DNA from: Acidimicrobiaceae bacterium
Lineage (GTDB): Bacteria > Actinomycetota > Acidimicrobiia > Acidimicrobiales > Bog-793
Length of the DNA: 19,821 nt
Reading direction: 5' to 3'
NCBI GenBank assembly: GCA_027459565.1
Contig: DAIDIA010000256.1
Coordinates: 1 to 19,821 of the forward strand
Positions 1 through 7,578 of the stretch are shown piece by piece. The notes under the pieces were generated by a model. It searched no databases, was not told where the DNA came from, and worked only from the letters and a program-made list of their open reading frames with translations. Each line of letters starts with the position of its first letter. The first letter of the stretch is position 1. Made by a program: the position numbers and the translations under genes.

Positions 1-530
1 TCATGGACCGCATTGCCGAGGCGCTCGTCGGGGCGCTCGACGCCGCGACGTTGCGTGCCGGCGAGGCAAGCACCAAGATCTTGATCGAGAACACCGCAGG
101 GGCAGGCGGAACTGTGGGCCGGAGTTTCGAGGAGCTCGCGACCATCATCGACGCGACGGGCAACGATGAGCGATTGGGGGTCTGCATGGACACCCAACAC
201 CTCTTCGCCTCAGGAATTTCTTACGAGACCATCGCCGAGGCCGACGCGGTCATCCAGGAGATCAGGCAAACCGTAGGACTCAAGCGTCTCTCGTGTCTGC
301 ATCTCAATGACTCAAAAGTTGCCCTCGGCACAAACCGCGACCGGCATGAGAATCTGGGAGAGGGCGAGATCGGCGCCGCCGCACTTTCATACCTTTTGAG
401 CCACCCGGACATCCAGCACGCGCCCGCACTCCTCGAGGTCCCCGGCGATGGTAGCGGTCCGCGCGAGAGCGACGTTGCAATTGCGAAGAAGATTCTCTCA
501 AAAGGCCTGAAGAGGCGCGAGAAGAGCTAG
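1..530 (+). CDS. nfo: Endonuclease IV (AP endonuclease), 5' end missing
   Basis: This is the C-terminal part of a zinc-dependent apurinic/apyrimidinic endonuclease, which cuts DNA 5' of abasic sites in base excision repair. The reading frame is open to the window edge and the ATG at position 3 is probably internal. Counting from that ATG, the conserved metal-ligand residues are E29 (IENTAG), D63 and H66 (CMDTQH), H100 (HLND), D113 and H115 (DRHENLG) and E145 (LEVPG). Their spacing matches E. coli Nfo E145, D179, H182, H216, D229, H231 and E261 with a constant offset of 116. About 116 residues, including the two N-terminal His ligands, should therefore lie upstream. The E. coli numbers are recalled family knowledge. 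The gene ends 4 bases before the convergent dehydrogenase gene. Confidence 0.95.
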   Translation, partial: MDRIAEALVGALDAATLRAGEASTKILIENTAGAGGTVGRSFEELATIIDATGNDERLGVCMDTQHLFASGISYETIAEADAVIQEIRQTVGLKRLSCLHLNDSKVALGTNRDRHENLGEGEIGAAALSYLLSHPDIQHAPALLEVPGDGSGPRESDVAIAKKILSKGLKRREKS

Positions 531-534
531 TTCG

Positions 535-1908
535 TCACTCCGCTGCCGCGGCGATGACCCCGGCGAGCGCGGGATGCACAAGGAGGCTGTCGGCAATGTC
601 GTCGACGCGGAGATTCGCATGGACCGCGAGCGCAATCACGCTGATCAGCTCCGCAGCATGGGCTCCGACAATTGATCCGCCGAGGACAACCCCGGTATTC
701 GGGTCAGAGACAAGCTTCACAAATCCTCTGGGATCGCCGTCGATCATCGCCTTCGCGTTTACCGCGAAGGGCACCTTGGTCACCCGAATCTTCTGGCCCA
801 GCGCAAACGCCTCCGCCTCGGCGAGGCCCACGTCCGCAATCTCTGGCTCGGTGAAGATCGCCGAGGCGGCCTTGTCGTAGTCGAGATGGCGGTGATCGCG
901 TGTGTGCAGGCCAACGACGTGCTCGGCTATCTTTCGGCCCTGCATCGCTGCCACCGAGGCGAGCTGGAGACGACCCGAGAGATCCCCTCCGGCGTAGATG
1001 TTCGGAATGTTCGTCTGGCAGTGCTGGTTCACCGGGACATAACCAGCTTCGTTTGCCATCACGCCCGCATGCTCAAGACCGAGTCCCGAGGACGAGGGAA
1101 CCGAGCCAATCGCAAGCAGCGCGTGGCTCCCGACGATCACCCGCCCGTCCTCGCAGAATACCGAGACGCTTTCGTCGTCTCTCTTGAGGCTCACGGCACG
1201 GGCCCCCTTGATGAGGCTGACCTTGCTCTCGAGGAAGTCCGTCTCAAGCGCAGCTGCGACCTCGGGATCCTTCTGGGGAAGGACCTGCTGGCGCGAGATG
1301 ACGAGCGAAACCTTGCTCCCGAACGAACGAAAGAGGTGCACAAATTCGACCCCGGTTACGCCCGATCCGATGACCACGAGATGCTCGGGTATGACCGACG
1401 GTGGATAGGCATGACGCGTGACGAGAACCCGGTCACCGTCGACGTTCGCCCATTCGGGAACGCGCGGCGTCGAGCCCGTAGCCAGCAATATTGCGTCAGC
1501 CTCAAGGATGATCTCCTCGGCATCGTCTCCCTCGGGAACGGCCACAACGTGGTGATCGTCGCGGAGCATTCCTGTACCCCTGATGATCGTGACCCCTTGG
1601 CCGATCAGCTGCCGTTCCGTCGAACGAGAGAGTTGTTCGGAGATCGACGCAACGCGCGCGCGAAGCAGTTCGAGGTCCGGACTCTCGTAGTGAAGTTCCA
1701 TGCCGAGGGATTTTGAGCGCTTCGCGAGTGAACGCACACCACCTGTCGCGATCATTGCCTTTGAGGGAATGCAATCCCAGAGATTCGCGGCACCGCCAAT
1801 GACCTCGCGCTCAATGAGCGTCACGTGGGCGCCATGTCGAGACGCCGTCGCTGCAGCCTCTATTCCCGCCGGTCCACCTCCGATTATGACGAACTTCACG
1901 GCTGCCAT
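535..1908 (-). CDS. LpdA-like FAD/NAD(P)-dependent pyridine nucleotide-disulfide oxidoreductase lacking the redox disulfide
   Basis: This 457-residue flavoprotein has the class I pyridine nucleotide-disulfide oxidoreductase layout. It shows an N-terminal FAD fold (GGGPAG at residues 10-15), a central NAD(P) fold (VIGSGVTGVEF), a second FAD contact (IYAGGDLSG) and a dimerisation domain ending in a VHPAL motif. In true dihydrolipoamide dehydrogenases the active site reads CxxxxC before IPSK. Here it reads GGAANLWDCIPSK, so the first Cys is Ala41 and only Cys46 remains. That pattern is known from actinobacterial LpdA-type proteins (M. tuberculosis Rv3303c), described as NAD(P)H:quinone reductases. 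Lipoamide chemistry is unlikely, and quinone or other electron-acceptor reduction is inferred. The start is an ATG preceded by AAGGAG with 8 bases spacing. No pyruvate or oxoglutarate dehydrogenase genes are adjacent. Confidence 0.88.
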   Translation of the reverse strand: MAAVKFVIIGGGPAGIEAAATASRHGAHVTLIEREVIGGAANLWDCIPSKAMIATGGVRSLAKRSKSLGMELHYESPDLELLRARVASISEQLSRSTERQLIGQGVTIIRGTGMLRDDHHVVAVPEGDDAEEIILEADAILLATGSTPRVPEWANVDGDRVLVTRHAYPPSVIPEHLVVIGSGVTGVEFVHLFRSFGSKVSLVISRQQVLPQKDPEVAAALETDFLESKVSLIKGARAVSLKRDDESVSVFCEDGRVIVGSHALLAIGSVPSSSGLGLEHAGVMANEAGYVPVNQHCQTNIPNIYAGGDLSGRLQLASVAAMQGRKIAEHVVGLHTRDHRHLDYDKAASAIFTEPEIADVGLAEAEAFALGQKIRVTKVPFAVNAKAMIDGDPRGFVKLVSDPNTGVVLGGSIVGAHAAELISVIALAVHANLRVDDIADSLLVHPALAGVIAAAAE

Positions 1909-2267
1909 TGAGTGCTCCTTGGGTCGCTATCACGTTAATGCAATTGCACATTTTGTGTCTCTCAGATGACGACCCTTTGAGACGCGATGTGCGACCGAGG
2001 ATCCAGGGCTCCGTGGTTCACCCCGATATTCGACGGTGATCGATACAAAATCCGCGCAGATTGAATTGGGATTGCGTGGAATGCCATTGACACCACCGGA
2101 GATGAAGGTCTCCACTGCGACCGGTGCTCTCGAAATGAGAGTGTCTTGCATAAATGCCAGAGGGGCCACCTGCTCTCGCAGGTGGCCCCTCCTCGTTCAT
2201 TTACCACTTGGTTCAAGCATGCTCACCAGCCCAAACTTCGGGCCAATCGCAGTGCCGCTATTGGCAG
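1909..2267. other. Intergenic region, no gene seen
   Basis: This 359-base stretch separates two minus-strand genes, the binding protein (2268) and the LpdA-like oxidoreductase (1908). It contains a strong perfect hairpin at 2160-2191 and a small 5-bp inverted repeat near 2127-2141. The short open frames on either strand (for example 1930-2169 minus and 2036-2281 plus) have no recognisable motif or good ribosome binding site and run through the hairpin. The oxidoreductase promoter should lie between about 1909 and 2000. A clear -35/-10 pair was not recognised. Confidence 0.6.
2160..2191 (-). terminator. Strong perfect hairpin, probable transcription terminator
   Basis: A 14-base arm at 2160-2173 pairs perfectly with 2178-2191 around a 4-base loop (arms GAGGGGCCACCTGC and GCAGGTGGCCCCTC). 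It lies 77 bases past the stop of the minus-strand binding-protein gene and before the next minus-strand gene. Termination of the binding-protein transcript is the likely role. The minus-strand tail after the hairpin is only modestly T-rich, so it is not a textbook intrinsic terminator. Confidence 0.7.
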
Positions 2268-3431
2268 TTATCCACCGATAGCTGCAAGGTACTCCGTGAC
2301 ACGCCTCGCGCTCGTGAGGTAGGCAACGTAGTCCTTCTTTGCCGTGTACCCGGTCACGTAGCCCGTGGACTGTCCGATGCCCTCAAACTGGTGCTCAAGG
2401 TTCGGGTTGTACGACGCCCACTTGAATGCCGCCGCAAGCGCTGCCTGCTGCGCCTTTGGAGTCTTCGGTGGTACGAAGAAGACTCGCTCGGTGTTTCCTG
2501 CGAGGTTCAGCACAGGAGCAGCGGCCTTCTGGGTCTTGTTGGCGATGTAGCTCTTGAACTGCTTCTCGGCCTGAACATAGGTCGGAACGCCGACGAAGTT
2601 CGAGTAGTAGGTGTTGGTCTGCTGCAACGGAACGTTGATCAAAAGCGCCTTCGCCTTGCCGGCAGCGATGAACTTCGAGATGACCGAAACGGGGTCGGTG
2701 ATCACGCAGCCGTCACCGCGGTTCCAGCCGGTCACGAGGTCGGCCGACGATGCATAACCGGCGATTGCGCGGTAGTGAATTCCAAACACTCCGTCGATCA
2801 TCAGCATGTTGAACGTCGTCGAACCCGTGGTCTGGATCAGCTCCGTGACAGGATTCGATGCCGAGTTTGCCTTCAGCAGTGCGCCAAAGCCGTTGTCCCA
2901 GGCTGAACATGCAGAGGAGACAATTGCCGCGGTCGCGGACTGGTCTGGTGCAGTTCCACCAAGCATGACTTCAGAAGCTGCATTGAAGGTGACGCCGGTG
3001 ATCCCGAGAAGCTTGTCCTCGACAATCGGACCAACGTTCATCCAACCGACCGTCATTCCGGGATTGGAGGTGTTGGTGCTTGCGACGTAGTTCATACCCG
3101 CCACGGTGTTACCGGCCGGAATGTTCTCGACATTGATCGTCGCACCAAGGTACTTCGCGAGATACGGCGCATAGATTCTCGCGTCCTGGTCGAATCCACC
3201 GCCTGGCTTGTCGGGAGCGACGAAGGTGATCGTCTTGCCCTTGTAGAAATTAATTCCCGCGCAGATGAGCTTGGCCTGCGGGCCAGAGACTTTGTAGCCG
3301 CTCGGTGAAGTACAAGACTTTGCGGAACTCACGGATGCAGACGCAATTGGGGCAACCGAAAACGCGGCTGCAACCACAAGCGCTCCACCTGCAAGCGTCC
3401 ACCGCGAAACGGTAGAGCTGATTCTTCCCAT
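2268..3431 (-). CDS. Exported TctC/Bug-type solute-binding protein
   Basis: This is an extracytoplasmic binding protein of the tripartite tricarboxylate transporter (TctC/Bug) type, which captures carboxylates or related small organic solutes for TctAB permeases. The N-terminus has basic residues, a hydrophobic run at about residues 14-31 and an Ala-Ser-Ala cleavage-like site, consistent with Sec export. The family-like PGGGFDQDARIYAPYL stretch lies at about residues 77-92, followed by ENIPAGNTVAGMNYV, matching the ligand-loop region of Bug proteins. About 387 residues is longer than the usual 300-330, with an inserted segment carrying Cys residues. ATG 3431 is preferred over TTG 3434 because GGGGG lies 9 bases upstream of it. 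No tctA or tctB permease gene is adjacent, so the transport partner and ligand are unknown. Confidence 0.82.
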   Translation of the reverse strand: MGRISSTVSRWTLAGGALVVAAAFSVAPIASASVSSAKSCTSPSGYKVSGPQAKLICAGINFYKGKTITFVAPDKPGGGFDQDARIYAPYLAKYLGATINVENIPAGNTVAGMNYVASTNTSNPGMTVGWMNVGPIVEDKLLGITGVTFNAASEVMLGGTAPDQSATAAIVSSACSAWDNGFGALLKANSASNPVTELIQTTGSTTFNMLMIDGVFGIHYRAIAGYASSADLVTGWNRGDGCVITDPVSVISKFIAAGKAKALLINVPLQQTNTYYSNFVGVPTYVQAEKQFKSYIANKTQKAAAPVLNLAGNTERVFFVPPKTPKAQQAALAAAFKWASYNPNLEHQFEGIGQSTGYVTGYTAKKDYVAYLTSARRVTEYLAAIGG

Positions 3432-3464
3432 CAAGGTTTACCCCCTGTTATATAAATATGTCCC

Positions 3465-3495
3465 CCTGCAGCTCCCAAACCTCTGGGGCTGCAGG
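3465..3495 (-). terminator. Hairpin between membrane-protein gene and binding-protein gene
   Basis: CCTGCAGC (3465-3472) pairs with GCTGCAGG (3488-3495). The stem continues after a one-base bulge with CCCA/TGGG around a 6-base loop. On the minus strand it follows the gene ending at 3607 by about 110 bases and precedes the binding-protein start by about 34 bases, with an A/T-rich run (ATATTTATATAAC) after it. It could terminate the upstream gene, be a 5'-leader structure, or act as an operator for the binding protein. The sequence alone does not decide. Confidence 0.4.
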
Positions 3496-3606
3496 TAATG
3501 ATGGTCTATCACCTTTATTACGAACTCGTGACATATTGGTATTTTTCCGCACCTGAGCTGGAACTTTCCTACACGCGAGACCGCAATGGATCGACACTCT
3601 CGCGCC

Positions 3607-4344
3607 TCAGGTCGCCTGCTGCCAGGGCGCCTGGTTGAACGCCACGACACTCCAGGTGCCCCCCGAGAATTTCAGTGTCGCAAACGCGTCCACCTGATTC
3701 AGATTGAGACCCCTGATCAATCGGTACCTTCCATCTTGACCGTTGAGATCCAAGGTGGCCTCCCACACGCTGACGTCCGCCTCAAGCTGAGCGGTGTCGC
3801 CGACGACATGCAACTTGAGCCACTTGACGATCGCCGCCCCGCCGGGAGCTGAGATTCTTGGCGGACTTGCGAGCTCGCCATCGATGATTTGATTCATCTC
3901 GGCGATCGCGTCATTCCTCGCCCGACCGCCGAAGATCGAGGCGATGACCCTCTCCTGGGAGGTGCGCTCGTTGTGCGCTCGCACCCCCGATATGGCGTTG
4001 ATCGTGCCGGTTCCGCTGATCCATGGAAATTCCGAGCCGACGACGCCACGATGATCGGTGGATACGCGATGGGAGGTGAGCAGCCAATTCGATGTCGATT
4101 CGGACCTCGGAGTGAAGGCACCGAGGTTCTCGACGAGGATGTTCGCCTCCAGGAACACACGTTGAGTCGCGCGGATCTGCGCTGTCGTTCCGGTCACCTC
4201 CGCATAGCGCGATGATCCCGAATTCACGACGATGACTACGACGACGACGGCGAGCAGCGTCGCGAGGGCGATGAGGAGGCGCGCGCGCCGCGAAAGGCGC
4301 TGGTGAGCACCTGCCGGACCCGACTGAGAGCGCTCATATCGCAC
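3607..4344 (-). CDS. Single-pass membrane protein with extracytoplasmic domain, function unknown
   Basis: The family is not recognised with certainty. The protein has 245 residues, with a basic N-terminal tail (about 1-22) and one strongly hydrophobic segment (about 23-41, LLIALATLLAVVVVVIVV). A roughly 200-residue domain follows that should lie outside the membrane. The C-terminus (TLKFSGGTWSVVAFNQAPWQ) has the strand pattern and tryptophans seen in NTF2-like or Mce-associated accessory proteins, which is only a resemblance. The start is a GTG at 4344. An ATG a few bases downstream is in another frame. Codons look normal for the window and the frame is open throughout. It is divergent from the phosphoribosyltransferase at 4596 and in line with the binding-protein gene at 3431, but a hairpin separates those two. 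Confidence 0.65.
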   Translation of the reverse strand: MRYERSQSGPAGAHQRLSRRARLLIALATLLAVVVVVIVVNSGSSRYAEVTGTTAQIRATQRVFLEANILVENLGAFTPRSESTSNWLLTSHRVSTDHRGVVGSEFPWISGTGTINAISGVRAHNERTSQERVIASIFGGRARNDAIAEMNQIIDGELASPPRISAPGGAAIVKWLKLHVVGDTAQLEADVSVWEATLDLNGQDGRYRLIRGLNLNQVDAFATLKFSGGTWSVVAFNQAPWQQAT

Positions 4345-4595
4345 GTCGTTCTACCCTGCCCTTGTTCGCCGAAACCTCGGCGCCGAGTTGCCGTTGGCCG
4401 TGTTCCATCGTAGAAGACGATCACGGATGGCCGGGTCCGCGACCGTCGCGCTGCGTCCCTTACGCTCAATTCGCCACGGCGATCGTGCGGGGCGCCATCA
4501 GGACCGCACCGTCGCCCGGGTGCGTTGGGACCTCACCGCGAAAGCGTGATCTTGGGGCACTTGCGCTCCCGGCTCGGACCAGTAACGATCAGTGC

Positions 4596-5210
4596 ATGGT
4601 CGCCAAGATCGGTATCTACCGGACTCAGGTCGGATCGCAGGCTCGCGATCTTCCCATCGTTCCCCTGACCAACGACCTCGCCATCGCTTTGTTGATCACC
4701 GTCGATCATGGTGTGCGGTTCATCGAACTCGCTGGCCAGGAACTTGCAGATCGCCTGCGGCCATTTGATATCGACTGCGTCGTCTCCGTGGCCACCATGG
4801 GGATCCCCGTCGCCATGGAGGTCACCAGGGCTCTCGGTCTCGACGACTACATGATCTTGCAGAAGACTCCAAAGATCCACCTTGCGGATGCGATCGATGT
4901 GCCCGTTCGTTCGATCACGACAGCGACGAACCAGCGGCTTCTGCTCGATCGGGAACGACTTCTGGCCGTCGAGAACCGTCGGATCGCGGTTGTTGACGAT
5001 GTGATTTCGACGGGCGCATCGATCCAGGCGGCGCTGCGACTCCTGCGCTCCGTCGGGGCCACCCCTGTCGCAATCGGTACGCTGCTCGCCGAGGCAAACT
5101 CGTGGGCGTCTCAGCTTGGTGAGGACGCCCAGCTCGTTCAGACGCTTGGAAAGATACCGTTGTTTCGCACCAACTCCGCCGGGCAGCTCGACGAGGATTG
5201 GGAGGGTTAG
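4596..5210 (+). CDS. Purine-type phosphoribosyltransferase (adenine/hypoxanthine PRT-like)
   Basis: This type I phosphoribosyltransferase would join a nucleobase to PRPP in salvage. The PRPP-binding signature IAVVDDVISTGAS sits at residues 130-142 of 204. An upstream conserved block (VVSVATMGIPVAMEVTRALG, residues 62-81) corresponds to the substrate/PPi loop region of Apt-like enzymes. The frame is open further upstream, but those residues look unlike protein and no ribosome site supports a longer form. ATG 4596 begins at the conserved fold. There is no clear Shine-Dalgarno, and a TAACGAT element ends about 6 bases before the ATG, so a nearly leaderless transcript is possible. The gene converges on the nucleobase permease with 4 bases between stops, which fits a salvage role. 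Whether the base is adenine, hypoxanthine, guanine or xanthine is not determined. Confidence 0.85.
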   Translation: MVAKIGIYRTQVGSQARDLPIVPLTNDLAIALLITVDHGVRFIELAGQELADRLRPFDIDCVVSVATMGIPVAMEVTRALGLDDYMILQKTPKIHLADAIDVPVRSITTATNQRLLLDRERLLAVENRRIAVVDDVISTGASIQAALRLLRSVGATPVAIGTLLAEANSWASQLGEDAQLVQTLGKIPLFRTNSAGQLDEDWEG

Positions 5211-5214
5211 CCGC

Positions 5215-6747
5215 TCAGCTGGCGGAGGTCTCGAGCGCCGCGCTGCGAAGTTCGCGACGTGCCAGCAGATAGTACGCGACCCCCGCAACCCCGATGCCAC
5301 TGAAGACGCTGATATCCGCACCGTGGGTGTGTGATGAAACGAGCGTCAGCCATCCGGGCACGGTGAATGTCGGAGCCAGTCCCTCGAGCGCGGCGAACAT
5401 TCCGAGAAGCTGAGCGATGACGGCCGCGGGTCGAAAACCGAAGAATGATCCGAAATACCGCGATCCGGCGGCAGTCTCCTGGAGCGCTGCGCTGTCATAA
5501 CGGCATCGGCGCAACACCCAGTCAATGATGTAGATCGCAAACCAGGGACCGATCCAGATGATCACGATGTCCGCAAAGTCCTTGAGCAACGTATTGAAGG
5601 TGGCATCGAAGACCGCGTAGACAGTCAGTGCACCGGTCACGAGCGTGTCCACGACAACTGCCTGCCAACGCTGGAGGGAGAAGCCAATTGTCTGGAGCGT
5701 GACGCCCGATGAATAGAGGTCAAGGCTGTTGATTGCGAAGAGCTGGGCAATCGAGACGACGAGCACCGGTACCACAAAACCGGTCGGAACGACGTGCCCG
5801 TTGGCAAAGGCGCTGAAGGGATTCGCGCTCGTGGCAATCGTGGTCGTGTACGTGCCGACCATGATGCCGATGATCATCACCAGAGTCTGGGGCACTCCGC
5901 TGCCGAGAAAGACCCAACCGATGATGGAGGATCGCTTTGCCGTTCTCGGAAGGTATCTCGAGTAGTCGTTTCCGTTTTCGGTCCAACCAAGTCCGCTCAG
6001 TGCGATGGTGAATGCGAGCCCCGCAAGCCAGGTTGACCAACTCGCGACGTGTGTCGCGGTATGGAAATTCGCCTTCGGCACAATGTAGGTGGCGAGCACG
6101 ATATAGAGCGCGAGAAATGGAACTGCCAGCACGCGAAGGGTCTTGACAAGAGTCTCGTGGCCAAAGAGCGGCACCAGAAGCTGGATCAATACCGCCAAGA
6201 TGATGAACAGCACCTTCAGACCGGCCCCAACGTGGATTCCCGCTCGATCCGCGAGTACCTCTCCTGCGAGAACAATGCGGATGAGTCCCTCGGTCTCAAA
6301 CCCGATCTGTGTCAGCCAGTTGAAGACAGCGATCAGTCGGGCGCCGCGAGAACCGAACGGGGCGCGGTTGATTGTCATCGCCGTTGTCCCGGCAATCGGT
6401 CCCTGAAGGCTGGCAATGCCCACCAACACGAAAGAGCAGTTCCCGATTATGGTCAGAATAAGCGCCTGGGAAAAGCTGAACCCAAAGGTCATCAGGGCGA
6501 TTCCGTAGACGAAATATTCAACCTGGAAGCTCGCTCCCGCCCACATCGCGAACAGGTCACGCGGCTTCGCCCAACGTTCCTGCTCGGGAATGTAGTCAAT
6601 ACCGTGTAATTCGATGTGGAGCCGATGCGATGGATCGGCATTCGCCGTTCTTGGGTCGTCGCTCAGCTTGAAATCTCCCTCCGGCGCTCGGGTCAACTGA
6701 TGCGGTCCAACATCACTCCTTGGTCGCAACATAGTTCGGCGTGACAT
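5215..6747 (-). CDS. NCS1-family nucleobase permease (cytosine/purine/allantoin type)
   Basis: This is a roughly 490-510 residue polytopic membrane protein with about 12 hydrophobic segments, of the nucleobase:cation symporter-1 family. It imports cytosine, purines, allantoin or similar bases with H+ or Na+. The family N-terminal block GIDYIPEQERWAKPRDLFAM and the WTENGNDYSRYLP motif (about residue 255-270) are diagnostic. The start is uncertain. The ATG at 6747 (or 6732) overlaps the end of the zinc-ribbon gene and has no ribosome site. The good AAGGAG at 6716-6721 leads to an out-of-frame ATG at 6713. A rare CTG at 6666 preceded by GGAGGGAG would also keep the whole conserved region. It lies downstream of the PNPOx and zinc-ribbon genes and is probably cotranscribed with them. 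Confidence 0.93.
   Translation of the reverse strand: MSRRTMLRPRSDVGPHQLTRAPEGDFKLSDDPRTANADPSHRLHIELHGIDYIPEQERWAKPRDLFAMWAGASFQVEYFVYGIALMTFGFSFSQALILTIIGNCSFVLVGIASLQGPIAGTTAMTINRAPFGSRGARLIAVFNWLTQIGFETEGLIRIVLAGEVLADRAGIHVGAGLKVLFIILAVLIQLLVPLFGHETLVKTLRVLAVPFLALYIVLATYIVPKANFHTATHVASWSTWLAGLAFTIALSGLGWTENGNDYSRYLPRTAKRSSIIGWVFLGSGVPQTLVMIIGIMVGTYTTTIATSANPFSAFANGHVVPTGFVVPVLVVSIAQLFAINSLDLYSSGVTLQTIGFSLQRWQAVVVDTLVTGALTVYAVFDATFNTLLKDFADIVIIWIGPWFAIYIIDWVLRRCRYDSAALQETAAGSRYFGSFFGFRPAAVIAQLLGMFAALEGLAPTFTVPGWLTLVSSHTHGADISVFSGIGVAGVAYYLLARRELRSAALETSAS
6711..6721 (-). promoter_or_regulatory. Ribosome binding site with overlapping stop/start, out of frame with the permease
   Basis: On the minus strand AAGGAG (6721-6716) is followed immediately by TGATG, so the stop of the zinc-ribbon gene overlaps an ATG (6713-6711). 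This is the typical layout for translational coupling to a downstream gene. The ATG opens only a six-codon frame (MLDRIS) ending at 6693, while the permease frame is offset. Either the permease uses another start or an indel lies in its first codons. Confidence 0.5.
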
Positions 6748-6943
6748 TCATCTTTGGCTCATATGGAGCAACCTCGACATCGCGCGCGGCAATCATCTGA
6801 CTCGCGCGCAGTTCGTCTCGACACGACGCACAGGGTCCATAGAGCCTCTCTTGGACCTCGTTCTTGCAGCGCGGGCAGGAGAATCCAAGGAGCTCGACGG
6901 AGTTCTCTGGAATTGCCACATGCATACCGTAGTCAAACGGCAT
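6713..6943 (-). CDS. Small CxxC-CxxC zinc-ribbon protein
   Basis: This 76-residue protein has two CxxC knuckles, C23-P-R-C26 and C38-A-S-C41, separated by 11 residues that include RLYGPC. That is the arrangement of a zinc ribbon or rubredoxin-like structural metal site. The family has no assigned function that I can name. Short proteins of this pattern occur as conserved hypotheticals in actinobacteria (recalled, not searched). The start ATG at 6943 has only a weak upstream GGA, and an internal ATG at residue 7 is possible. It lies 46 bases after the PNPOx-fold gene and directly before the NCS1 permease on the same strand. A partner or regulatory role for either neighbour is speculation. Confidence 0.7.
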   Translation of the reverse strand: MPFDYGMHVAIPENSVELLGFSCPRCKNEVQERLYGPCASCRDELRASQMIAARDVEVAPYEPKMNVTPNYVATKE

Positions 6944-6989
6944 TCCGTACGCCGCGCATTTCGCGCTTCGCTCTTGGCCGCGTGAGAAT

Positions 6990-7445
6990 TTACGTCGCGA
7001 CCGTATTGCGCATGTTCACGCGCGCCTCGGGAGAACCGCCCTGGATCGCATCGACATCGATGATTACCGCAACTCCTGCCATGTCGGGATCGCGATCGCG
7101 CTCGCCCTCGGGGGATTTGTCATATATCGCCTTTGAGATCTGCGGATCCGTCTCGACTCGTGCTCGGCCGTAGATGAGGTAGGTCGTTCTCGTTGACGCA
7201 TCGCGATACATCAAGGTAATCCGCGGGTTGTGCGCGATCGCGCGGACAAGTCCGCCCTCTCGCTCTCGGATCCACATTGCGCACTGATCTGGACCGTGCG
7301 CCTGGGTGGAGCCGCGGAACGAGAGGTGCGGCTGTCCGTCCTGATCGACGTATGCGACGGTGATCGGTCGTTTGTTGTCAAACGCTCCATTGATCGTTGC
7401 AGCGAGATCCGCGTCAATGAACACCCGGGTAGGAGTTTCAGCCAT
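6990..7445 (-). CDS. PNPOx-fold FMN/F420-type flavin-binding protein
   Basis: This is a 151-residue protein of the pyridoxamine 5'-phosphate oxidase-like split-barrel superfamily, whose members bind FMN or F420 and reduce or oxidise small substrates. The supporting pattern is PITVAYVDQDGQPHLSFRGS near the N-terminus (the strand-turn-strand that follows substrate and flavin phosphate), then MWIREREGGLVRAIAHNPRITLMYRD and the TYLIYGRARVETD strand. ATG 7445 was chosen over an upstream in-frame ATG at 7472. GGGGG lies a few bases upstream of it, and the protein-like sequence begins at MAETPTRV. It is divergent from the LLM oxidoreductase at 7579 and may head an operon with the zinc-ribbon and permease genes. 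The substrate is unknown. Confidence 0.8.
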   Translation of the reverse strand: MAETPTRVFIDADLAATINGAFDNKRPITVAYVDQDGQPHLSFRGSTQAHGPDQCAMWIREREGGLVRAIAHNPRITLMYRDASTRTTYLIYGRARVETDPQISKAIYDKSPEGERDRDPDMAGVAVIIDVDAIQGGSPEARVNMRNTVAT

Positions 7446-7578
7446 CAATGCCCCCAATCTTTTTCCATGCAAACCTTACCGATGGCTCCGCACAAAGCAA
7501 GTGTCTTGTGACATTGCCAGACGGTCATGAAATACTGAGACGAACAACGCGAAGTCCCATCGATCAATGAGGTGAGAG

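Noticed and set aside
886..1716. 276-residue plus-strand open frame
   Set aside because: It lies antisense inside the well-supported oxidoreductase gene, has no family motif or ribosome site, and is rich in Arg, Asp and His as shadow frames in G+C-rich DNA are.
2154..2906. 250-residue plus-strand open frame
   Set aside because: It runs through the terminator hairpin and antisense to the binding-protein gene, with no recognisable domain.
4533..5321. 262-residue minus-strand open frame
   Set aside because: It is antisense to the phosphoribosyltransferase and spans the convergent gap and the permease end. It shows no motif.
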